A stretch of DNA of 64,000 nt from contig CANUEZ040000168.1 in the NCBI GenBank assembly GCA_948099385.1, forward strand, positions 3,759,001 through 3,823,000. The letters are read 5' to 3'. Source of the stretch: Fasciola hepatica. Its lineage: Eukaryota > Platyhelminthes > Trematoda > Plagiorchiida > Fasciolidae. Position 1 is the first letter of the stretch, and every line of letters begins with the position of its first letter. The translations under genes and the position numbers were made by a program. Of the stretch, positions 55,830-64,000 are shown in pieces. Under the pieces are notes generated by a model that saw only the letters and a program-made list of their open reading frames with translations, was not told the DNA's origin and did no database searches.

Positions 55830-56990
55830 TTTGAAGTATAGTGATTGATGTGTGTGGTACTTGTTCGAGGGTCAATAAAATAAGGGGCATAATCTCAGCA
55901 ATACAAGTATGTGACAACGGCCAGGGAGGATTTCCACCGACGTACGTTGCAATCGTTTCTCACGTCAAACCTACTGCCCTTTTACGAGGCCTTTCTGTGT
56001 CTATACTACCGAAGTGTCTATTCAGCTTTGGGGTACCTTGAAGTGCCGCATGCGTAGAGCGATTTTAACACACACGTGGTCACCCCTGCCAAGCGATGCA
56101 CAGTAATGCAGTCCACACACCGTTGGGGGGATTTGTTATTGCTAGATTCAGCAAGGATGGAATGCATCCAGTCCTACGTTTGGTATTTTCCCTAATATGA
56201 TGGTGCAACAAATTGGCGTGCAGCTTTTCTTAATAGGTTTGCTTCTCCAACCCCGGCAAGCGGACCTCAGCCATCCAATTGATGTGTGGAATATTGAATT
56301 CACCTTATATGAGGGGCTTTTGTGCGTCGGTAACTGGTTCAGTCAAAGTCTGCAGTAAACCAACATCCTCGCCGCCGTTTGTGCTTGGTGCCCTGTAGAC
56401 TCAGGCAACGTGAACCCTTCTGCCTGGAAGGACGGCCGTAACGGAGCACAAGTGGACATTGCGAGTGCATATCTTGTTCTGATGCTCAAGGTGGTTGGTA
56501 CCCGACCTAATGAGAATGGCTACTCCTCCACCAGGGCGACCTTTTTCTCTATCCTGCATATAGGCTGCAAAACCGTTACTTATTAGGTCTGGCACATGGT
56601 CTTCTTCAGAAAGCCACTTTTCCGTGACGGCAACCATTAACGCCTTCTGCTCGTCAGCGGTGTTGGCGGGTTCCACCCATTTGTTTCTTATACTACACGC
56701 GTTAGTATGTAGCACTACGGCATTTGCTCCGTCGCTTAGGTGTCCCTTATTAGTTACTCCTGTGTGAGTCTCAGACGCAGCGCCTGAAATGATGGCAAGT
56801 TTTTTGCTTCGGTTGTCTCCATTGGTGTGCATGACGCTGGTTGAGTATCTGGAACTTCCGACGACCCCCGTTCCGCCTCAATAGGAGTTGCCATAACGTC
56901 AAGGCTGACAAGGGTCTCTCTGTCACCCACCTTCCTACTGTACTCTCAGTTTTCATCTTCCAGCACTTCTTAAATCACAACTACTTCTGA
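55830..56990 (-). pseudogene. CR1 endonuclease
   Basis: The minus-strand frame 56832-56401 contains VVLHTNACSIRNKWVEPANT, VTEKWLSEEDHVPDLI and DREKGRPGGGVAILIR, the CR1 AP-endonuclease N-terminus. After a stop the next block reads FNIPHINWMAEVRLPGLE (about 56300-56240), the core GDFN-x-P-x-I-x-W motif with the Asp lost (EFN), and then NLAITNPPNG. Multiple stops. Confidence 0.82.
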
Positions 56991-56999
56991 CCCTGCACG

Positions 57000-58050
57000 C
57001 GGCGTCCTTATTACTGTCAGGGCCGGGGCCTGAGAGCCGGATACGGCATTTTGCTGAGCTTGTTGGTTCCTCACCGGCGCCCTGGCCGGTCGAGACAGGT
57101 TACCCCACGGTGCTGGAACACTAGGCATTACTTTATACTCGTCTAGCTGTATTGGAATCTACCCTTGATAGAGTGAGCTACTGATGCTGCCCTCACCAGC
57201 AGTCTACCTCTGGTGGCCTCATCAGCTAACTCCACTAGTGCTGGTCTTGCATTACGTTCGCCTTTTTCCCAAGCGATGACTTCCTTGTCCACACTCTGTG
57301 CACCCTTCTTAGAGCAGTAGGGCAAGGGACACCTGAAATTCGCAGTGTGTTGTAGACCCGCCTCCTATCTATGTCCCACCTGACTTTCTATTCCCCCAAG
57401 AAAGGTTCTTCCTGACCTAGGATCAGGAGCCTGCGGCTCGAGACCCTGCTCATTGACAAGATCTGCGTTTGCAGATCCTACACTTTGTTCTCCAACACCA
57501 GGAGCGCAGCACCGTCCGGCCCTGCTGGCCCTCTGTTCGCTGTAATACACTCACTTCGCTTTGGGCTACCTGGCCCTTCCGGGCTTTTGCTCTGTCCACT
57601 TGCCCTTTTCGATCCGCTTCGTGGGAGACGAAGCAACCGCAGCATAGCAAGCTCTTAGGACTGACCCACTTGCTCAAATGACTGTCCTCTCTGGTGCGCC
57701 TACTACTTCCGCAAACGACTTCCTGCTACCTGATTGCGGTGTTTTGGGGTTTGTGTCTGTGGCTCTGCTTGGTGGGCTTTGGTCCTGTCCTTGAGCCTGC
57801 AGTTTAAAGGCCAGACCGGCCGCCTCCTTACAGGGAGCACATTTCCACTCAGCCCATGGGTTCGGCTTATAAAGGACATGGATAACCTCTGCTGTTCCTG
57901 AACACTTTCGGTGAGCTCATCTCTTGCATACCTTGCACTCTATACCAGTAACCACACGTTTTCCGCACTTGGATGCCAGGCTCGGATCGGAAAAGCGTGA
58001 CATACCAAAAACCACAAAGCGAAGGGGGGCAAAATGCAACTGCTGTCCCA
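57000..58050 (-). pseudogene. CR1 ORF1 with a PHD-like zinc finger
   Basis: The minus strand at about 57985-57840 reads KCGKRVVTGIECKVCKR, a stop in place of Trp, AHRKCSG and AEWKCAPCKEA: the spacing C-x2-C ... H-x2-C ... C-x2-C of a PHD-type finger, known in ORF1 of CR1 elements. SFAEVVGAPERTVI follows at about 57705. Downstream frames to 57140 (NARPALVELADEATRGRLLV) look like the rest of ORF1. Broken by several stops. Confidence 0.75.
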
Positions 58051-58200
58051 TCGAACACCAAATAAAAATTCCGACGCTTGCAGGTACAGTCCGTTCGCAC
58101 AAAAGAACAAAAAGAGAGACTCTAAGCGGGAACAGATCGCTCCACAAAAACACCGAACACTACTCGGCAATACTACAAGGAGGACAAAAAATATTCTCCT

Positions 58201-58631
58201 GATAAAAAGCACCTTAAATGCCATTCTGGTACGCTCGGTAATGTGAATTAAACCCGGTTAATTCAGAAAACTATTCAAAGACCCAATTTAAAGACAAGAG
58301 CACTATAAATTCAAACAGCGCGGCACTCATTAGTTCTCAAGTCAAATCAGAGTGTAGGATGAAACAGGTGTCCGCCTTGGGACGACATTCTGTATGAATT
58401 GGTGCCCGATGTAATGAACCATTAGAACGAAATAACAGACATTACTGGTTGGACATCCAACGGCTGTTTAGAATTTTTGCCCACAGGAGCGGATTACAGT
58501 TCCGTAATGGAACGGACGGAACAGATAGTCGGACACATCTTCGTAGGCTTCTTGTAAGAATCAATAATTCGGACTGGTTGGTCACTACTATAGTTGCACT
58601 AGCTTTCCGCGCCACACAGCTTCCTCCTTAA
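58201..58631. other. Unassigned; possibly the 3' part or LTR of the neighbouring Gypsy relic
   Basis: About 430 bp with no clear coding match. ACTATAAATTC at 58301 is TATA-like, but no paired LTR was found. Confidence 0.35.
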
Positions 58632-60129
58632 TTAGGCTCCGCTCCGGTGCCTGGCCAAACCACCTCGACTGGGTACTCCTACTTCTGCCCCGACTTCTGG
58701 CACATTTTCGCTATTCTGGGACCGTGTAAGGGTATGAGGGCCGAATACTGCTATTAGTCGATTGAAATGTACCTTAGAAGACGGTCCTTGGTTCATTTCG
58801 CCGCGGATAACACGCAAGTTTTCGGAGAATAATCTGCCTACTGCATAAGGACCTTTCCATACTTTGTTGAACATGGAGCAGGTTCCCATCGGAAATGTTT
58901 TGGATTGTAAGAACACATCCCACACCTCAAAGGGATCACCGCGGTCATAGTATTATTCTTGTCTCCTATGATTTTGTTGAAGATGCCGGGCCGGCGTTTG
59001 TGACCTCACCAAGGTTTATTACGAATGCACCACTCGCCCAGAGATCGATTGGGGGTAACCAGCCTACATACAGAGTTCGTAAATCGCAATTTATTCGCAT
59101 TTTTCTCCCTGTTCATAGGAAGCGGGGTGTATATCCAGTGGATTATCGAACCTTTGTATCGACACGCCAATACACACTGTTCTAGTGCATGATCCCAGTA
59201 TCTCGTCTCCTCTACAAACGCCTTCATCAGTATCTTGAATTTCCGCTCAGTCCACTCGACTAATCCGTTACCTTCAGGGTGATGAGTGGTCAAACGAGTT
59301 TCATCAATTTGTAACAGTTTTAAAAGTTCAAACACTGTGGAACTTTCGAAACTGCTCTCCTTATCCGAGTGAAGCTGACCGGGAGCGCCCCATTTACAGA
59401 TCCGGTGATAGGAAATTGCCCCAGGTTACTGCTGCTACCTCCAAGACCGGAAAAGCAGCAAGTTTTACCCATTTCGTAGAGCAGTCTATCATGACAAGGA
59501 TATATTTTGTTTCCATGCTAGGTTTCCGGTAATGAAGCCATTATGTCCACTCCCTACCACTTCGTGAGGGTAACCAGCTTTGACAGGGGTAGGCTGTGCA
59601 CGCCCGTTCGGAGTGGGGCCTTTCATCTCGGAGCCCCCTTGACAGCCCCTGCAGAAGTTCTTGGCGTCCCTTCGTTTGTATGGCCACCAATATCTCACGC
59701 GTGCTGCGTCCTACTTGCCGTTTTTTCCTGGGCCTCCGAGATCGTGATGGGGGTTTGCTGGCACCTTTCTCACTTGTGACTGTGGTACTACGGGTCGTCG
59801 CATGTATTCCGGTCCATACCGCATAAACAAAAGGTCATCGATCAATCTCAGGCTATTCTACTGCGACCACAAGCACCTTGCTTCGTAACTGGTCCCTGCC
59901 ATTTCTTCGCCTTTTGGGCGAGCGTCTCTTTCCTCTAGGGACTGGTACACGACAGAAAGTTTGGCGTCCTCCGCCGGGAATTCTGCCCATTCTTGTCCTT
60001 CTCCGAGGGTAACCAGTGCCACTTATAGAGTGCAGAGAGAGCATTCTCCGTGATATATGTGCGGCCGTAGGGACATGACGTCCGCATTCCCATGCGACTT
60101 GCGAGGACGATAGAGACAGGTGTATGGGT
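58632..60129 (-). pseudogene. Gypsy-type integrase region (Gypsy-A), broken
   Basis: Minus strand: IN zinc-binding remnant YWWPYKRRDAKNFCRGCQGG (59690-59630), core IDCSTKWVKLAAF (about 59500), QLHSDKESSF (about 59380), TRLTTHHPEGNGLVEWTERK (59295-59235) and the GPY/F module KVWKGPYAVGRLFSENLRVI (58860-58800) with VHFNRL. The His-x-x-Glu/Asp-x-x-Asn-Gly-Leu-Val-Glu pattern is typical of Gypsy integrases. RT is absent. Frames shift at several places. Truncated at 60129 by the LTR of a second Gypsy element. Confidence 0.85.
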
Positions 60130-60710
60130 TGTAGTGGTATTTATTATTCTCTTTGTGCCTAAACGTTTAACGCGAGGGAACGACACGACACCGCGCCGGC
60201 TTGATCACGTGTATTGCTTTGGCTAGCCAACAGTCAAAGATACAGCTCAAGCGTGCGGTAAGCGTGAGCGCAAAAATATGAGCGGGGGCACAAACTTGTA
60301 GGCGGCTCCGCGCGTCAGCGTCACGTGCTAACGGAAACGCTGGGTGAGTGTGCAGTTAGAACAGGTCACGGTAGGCCAATGACTGATTGCTCGGTGTCAT
60401 CTGGAGCGAAGTATGACTAGCGTCAGCTTGCGCGCAAGTGTGTGTGTCTACACATGAACAGGATTTGGATCAACTGTCAGTACTGTGCGTGTGTGTGTGG
60501 GTGGGACGGTTTTGGTTGAGCATGTGACAGTTTGGATTTAATTAAACACCCAAAAAGGAAATAACTGTGTGTGAGCGATCTGCGGTCTGCGTGGGGATAG
60601 TCTGAAATGTCTGTGACTGTATTGATTGTGGATCGTGGATGGAAAAGCAGTTTGCATAAATGCCAAAATAATGAGAACCGAGACTAGCAAAAAATAATTT
60701 CCACACTACA
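60130..60710 (-). repeat. 581-bp LTR of a CsRn1-like Gypsy element
   Basis: On the minus strand it begins TGTAGTGTGGAAATTATTTT and ends AATAATAAATACCACTACA, with matching TGTAGTG/CACTACA termini and an AATAAA signal near the end. It follows the pol relic at 60719-62110, so it is the 3' LTR. It directly abuts the Gypsy-A relic. Confidence 0.85.
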
Positions 60711-60718
60711 ATACTCTC

Positions 60719-61985
60719 CTATCGCAATATGGGTCGATTAGATGTGTATGCTCGAGGGAAGGTAAAACTGAAGCAATTACGGGATAGCAAAACAAACAGG
60801 TTTAGGAATCTTCCCACCGGAAGGTGTGGTAGTTTGTGGTGAGATATGAAGACGTGGGGAATCAGTTGTCTCAGCGTGTTCTGATGCAGGAACAGTTGGT
60901 TTCGGGGAAATCCGTGATCAACGTAATCTGTATCAAGATATGGTGCTTTTGAGCGGTCTATGCTAAAGGAGTTGTGAGTGCCAGCTTTATCAAAAAAAGA
61001 ACTTGCCATTGTGAGAGCTGACGCCATACTGCCCTGAATACGAAGGCTAAGGTGAACTTTCATGGGATCACAACGAGCAAAAATTAGGGACATGTATTTA
61101 AGTTCGGGCGTATGTGAGTTAGACGAGTGCAAGCACGAGTGGGGACAGCTCGGAGGCAAGTCATGAGTGATCGTAAATGACGAACAAAACTAGATGGATC
61201 AAACACGTTGTCCGTAGAACCAAAAAACTAACCGGGTAAATGAAGAGAGGTGCCAAGTACTAAGTGTGAGGATAAAATCCAGAATAGTCCCTTATTGTAG
61301 TACTGATGTGCAACACGAATAAAGGAATGGCATCGGTCCACATGTTGGTATGAGAAGTCAGTGTAAGAGAGGCATTTAGCTGACCATGAAGAGTTTCGAC
61401 GAGTCCATTTGATGTGGGATGATAAGCAATTGTGCGGATGTGTTTGCATCCAAGGGCAGAAGTGGAATCACGAAAAAGCTTTGATTGGAAGTAAGCATCT
61501 CTATCAGTGGTGATTGTGTTGGGAACGCCAAATGTAGAAATCCAGTGACAAAAATGCCTTGAAAACGGTTTCACTTGATGTATCAACAATAGGGGTTGCC
61601 ATTGGCCAACGAGCAAAATGATAAGCGTGCATAAGTAGGTAACGGAATCCATCCCCGGGTGGTGAAGGACCAACCACGTCTAAGTGCACGTGAGAAGACT
61701 TGTATCAGCGGAAGGGAATTGGGTTGGACAAGAAAGTACCTGACGATGGACTTTGGAACTCTGACAAGAAATGCAGGTTTGAGCCCAAAAAACAATGTCC
61801 TTGTTCATGTGTTGTCCCTTGTGGCGATCAGCAATGTGTTTCATGGTAGCCCGTACGCCGTGGTGAGACCTCGAATGAAAATGGTGAAAAATGACGCGGC
61901 GGAACGTGGTGGGAACAAGTGGTCAGGGTTTACCGGTGAAAAATACGATCAATAGATCCATCCTCATTTGGAAGAGGAAATTCCT

Positions 61986-62018
<33 letters not shown>

Positions 62019-62110
62019 GTTCATTTCGGATAACCCCGAGGCATGCTGTAACGCAAGATCGAACGGTACAATTGGACGTAGAGTTCGAATTCCAAGAGGA
62101 TGATTCAGGC
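60719..62110 (-). pseudogene. CsRn1-like Gypsy integrase and C-terminus, broken
   Basis: Minus strand: HHCC module SRSHHGVRATMKHIADRH, then ISCQSSKVHRQV (61880-61750); core VHLDVVGPSPPGDGFRYLLM (61690-61635), GVPNTITTDRDAYFQSKLFR (about 61535-61475) and TIAYHPTSNGLVETLHGQLN (about 61430-61375); C-terminus FARCDPMKVHLSLRIQG and THNSFSIDRSKAPYLDTDYV (about 60990-60930). The wording fits the CsRn1 group of Gypsy elements described from flukes. Several frameshifts. A (TAA)n run at 61987-62017 interrupts the N-terminal part. Upstream RT and gag are absent. Confidence 0.88.
61987..62017. repeat. (TAA)n microsatellite
   Basis: About 31 bp of TAA repeat within the Gypsy relic. Confidence 0.95.
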
Positions 62111-62783
62111 ATGTGCACCCGATATTGTACAGGAGAAAGTATTTAAGTTACTCCTCAAGGCGGCGCCCGGCAAATTTGAACTAAATGTCGGGTGGCCGGT
62201 AGGGATGTAAGTTCCGACCTGGATTTTTTTGAATTGGCGCGGAATCCTGGAATTCTGGGGCGCCAATTTTGAAACACACGAAATTGATTTGCCAAGCTTA
62301 TTTCGAAATATGAGTTACTTGCTGGGTTTTAAGTGACTTACCTGTTATATTTATAAAGAGAAAAAAATGGGCGATTTTTTCTTGGTAAAATACATTCTGA
62401 TCAACGAAATGGTCATCATTTTTGTATAGCTGACTCTAAAATTGAAATGGGGCGTCGATTCGTATCTGGCAATGGCAAAAAATGTGTGAAATATTTTGAA
62501 AACCTTGGACTGTTTCCTAATTATTATTTGGAAAACTGGTCCTCACTTATCATTGTCCCAAAATCCCTATTTTGTGTGAAAAACATGCCCCTAGTTGTGT
62601 TGCTCTTTCCGAAGGACCACTGGGCGATGTGATCTGACCCAGTTAAGTTTGGTTAAAAGAATAACCGCCAGAATACGGAAACTGTGTTTTTTTACCTGCG
62701 TGTACACCATTGGCGTAATGAGTTACGTAAGTGACGGGTGGAAGTAGAGCAGGTTTTGTTTCGCGTCCACCGGTAACGGAAGG

Positions 62784-62823
<40 letters not shown>

Positions 62824-63250
62824 TGTCCCACTGCACGAGCTCTCTTCCGTGTATCTAGCAGCAAAGTTTCACTGAACTAAACAGCTGATCCTCCTGTCTG
62901 AACATGGTACATAACTGAGCTCCTGCTACCAACGCTTTCAGTACTGTAACTTGCGTGATATGAGTAACGGATTGAATCGAATGCTAATTCCTTTCCATCT
63001 TCTGGAACTGTCAAACGCCAGTCGATCTTCACGAAATGTTTAACAAAGCACAGACTTTTCTATATACCACCTACAAACTCGCAAATGATCGCCCCTAAAA
63101 GAAGCTAGTATTCCCAGGCTTGCGCATGTGAAACGAGACTCACATGCAAGAGGAATGAAAAGGCAACAACAAAATGGCTTCAGAGAAGCAAAACGGTAAT
63201 CAAAATACGGTGGCTCCATAGGGACCATGTTGACATTCTCGTTGTCCTCC
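62111..63250. other. AT-rich stretch without recognised gene, with (TA)n at 62786-62819
   Basis: Only a short TA microsatellite could be assigned. A 61-codon plus-strand frame at 62447-62632 has no recognised similarity. Confidence 0.5.
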
Positions 63251-63257
63251 GCGTTGG

Positions 63258-64000
63258 TCATCGAGCCAGACAATGCGCGCACTTGTACTTGTCGTCCTTT
63301 CTGGATCCCGCGCATTGGAAATGGGCCCATCGACCACAGGAGCCACATTGCGCCCACTGAACGTCCTCGTCAATGTCCACCGTTGGTTCCTCCAATCTGC
63401 ATACGCTGCAAACGTTGTACTGCGCAAGACTACGGTCTACCACTATGGTTTTACAATTTCTGGTCTGGGGCACAGATTGAGCCAAAAACTCAACGGCTGT
63501 TTCGTAGCTAGTGCCGCTTTCGTTGGGCATAAGAGCATACAAAATACTGTGAACTAACCCGGTGTCATCTACGACCATAACGTGCCACAAGACATGCCCA
63601 CCGTAATTCATTTGATGTGTGGCGCCAGCTAACATCACGTCACCGAACCTGCCAACGAGCTCGTTACTTACAAGAGGAACAAAGAGAACAAACCTAATCA
63701 TGCTATCCTCAATAATGACCTGTGAATACCCCTGATTTCTCAATAACTCACCTACATGCGTTGCATCCTTAGTGTGGCCAACGGAACTTAATCTTTTCCT
63801 TATGGAGCGAAAGTCTTGACTGCGAAGGCGACGGATAAACATTCGTCGGGTGTAATCCCTAAGCTCGGCAGTATTACGAAAACTCCCCATCATACTAAAC
63901 ACGTGACTCTCTTGGTCACTGGTCAAGCGGCGGTTACAGACGTAATAACCCTCGGTCTCGTTGGAAGTCGTGGTTAAGGACCATGGCCCACTGCGATGCC
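63258..64000 (-). CDS. MULE/ZSWIM-like transposase N-terminal part fused to a C-terminal PHD finger (open at right edge)
   Basis: An uninterrupted minus-strand frame of at least 247 codons with no stop up to the window edge. After a leader (GYYVCNRRLTSDQESHVFSM) comes VGRFGDVMLAGATHQMN, WHVMVVDDTGLVHSILYALM and TIVVDRSLAQ, parallel to the MULE-type DDE core as found in ZSWIM proteins, but the first catalytic Asp position is Gly (LAGATH for LxDATH) and the region of the third acidic residue is missing. It then runs directly into VCSVC-x17-CGSC-x4-H-x2-C-x10-CAHC, a complete C4HC3 PHD finger, ending CLAR. It could be a truncated transposon, a domesticated gene or one exon of a larger gene. Confidence 0.65.
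   Translation of the reverse strand, partial: HRSGPWSLTTTSNETEGYYVCNRRLTSDQESHVFSMMGSFRNTAELRDYTRRMFIRRLRSQDFRSIRKRLSSVGHTKDATHVGELLRNQGYSQVIIEDSMIRFVLFVPLVSNELVGRFGDVMLAGATHQMNYGGHVLWHVMVVDDTGLVHSILYALMPNESGTSYETAVEFLAQSVPQTRNCKTIVVDRSLAQYNVCSVCRLEEPTVDIDEDVQWAQCGSCGRWAHFQCAGSRKDDKYKCAHCLAR

Larger units (their letters stand above)
46505..58200 (-). mobile_element. CR1-type LINE, nearly full length, split by LTR elements
   Basis: Three minus-strand blocks assemble into one element: 58200-55830 (ORF1 and endonuclease), about 55181-55025 (linker) and 48348-46505 (RT and C-terminus). The linker block ends VWWKAAIAKAIDNRNGSW exactly at the BEL target duplication, and the other side resumes with NQHRASGSQLAWTRYTQL. 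Without the LTR elements the length is about 4.3 kb, normal for CR1. Its 3' end near 46510 has two TGAAC-like units. RT motifs: NSHRSAGPDGVHPAIIKPL, HFSRAFESVNH, CAPQGSVLGPM and LADDVKVV (about 47310). Confidence 0.87.

Noticed and set aside
57924..58246. Plus-strand frames over 57.9-58.2 kb
   Set aside because: The minus strand here carries the CR1 ORF1 zinc finger and its leader. The plus-strand frames are chance.
1..64000. A defence system, CRISPR array, integron or metabolic operon
   Set aside because: The repeats are microsatellites and transposons, genes are split by introns, and nothing bacterial or phage-like appears.

Overview
The window looks like a piece of a large, repeat-rich flatworm genome, most likely a digenean trematode (fluke). 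The evidence is one real host gene, mitochondrial aconitase, whose 5' introns are only 32-35 bp, set among decayed RTE/SR2-like and CR1-like LINEs, a Penelope-like element with a GIY-YIG endonuclease, BEL/Pao and Gypsy (CsRn1-like) LTR elements, a Helitron and tRNA-derived short repeats. The species cannot be named from the sequence alone. No bacterial or viral operon and no CRISPR array is present.

Most of the left two thirds (1-43989) is one minus-strand gene, ACO2. Twelve exons were found by following splice sites and the conserved protein. They give residues 1-692 of an expected ~780: a start codon at 43987-43989, a basic mitochondrial presequence, the three Fe-S cluster cysteines and the swivel-domain active-site serine. 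The last ~85 residues lie beyond the left edge. Introns 1-4 are 35, 32, 33 and 35 bp, whereas introns 6, 8 and 10 are 18.4, 7.1 and 4.9 kb and are filled with transposons.

Intron contents from left to right: degraded RTE-type LINE pieces (0.7-6.1 kb), including an inverted duplication; a nearly full-length RTE relic (9.0-11.85 kb); a near-complete Helitron with recognisable ends (16376-21985) that carries a later 417-bp insertion; a perfect 228-bp palindrome made of two head-to-head tRNA-like genes flanked by a 12-bp direct repeat (23392-23670); a second LINE family (24.1-27.05 kb); LINE fragments on the minus strand (27.0-29.7 kb); a Penelope-like element (31.5-33.97 kb) joined in frame to an RTE reverse transcriptase (34.1-35.45 kb); another RTE on the minus strand (37.3-40.7 kb) interrupted by a ~530-bp repeat that occurs at least twice; and about seven copies of a tRNA-derived SINE-like repeat, all antisense to ACO2.

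The right third (44.1-64 kb) is a transposon nest. A CR1 relic ends about 115 bp upstream of the ACO2 start. A second, nearly full-length CR1 (46.5-58.2 kb) with a PHD-like zinc finger in ORF1 is split by a complete 6.7-kb BEL/Pao element (LTRs 375 bp, about 98.9% identical, 5-bp target duplication CCAGC) and by two older related LTRs. Beyond it lie remains of two Gypsy elements, one with a 581-bp LTR. At the right edge is an open MULE-type transposase-like frame ending in a well-formed PHD finger. Apart from ACO2, and possibly this last frame, nothing here looks like a functional host gene.
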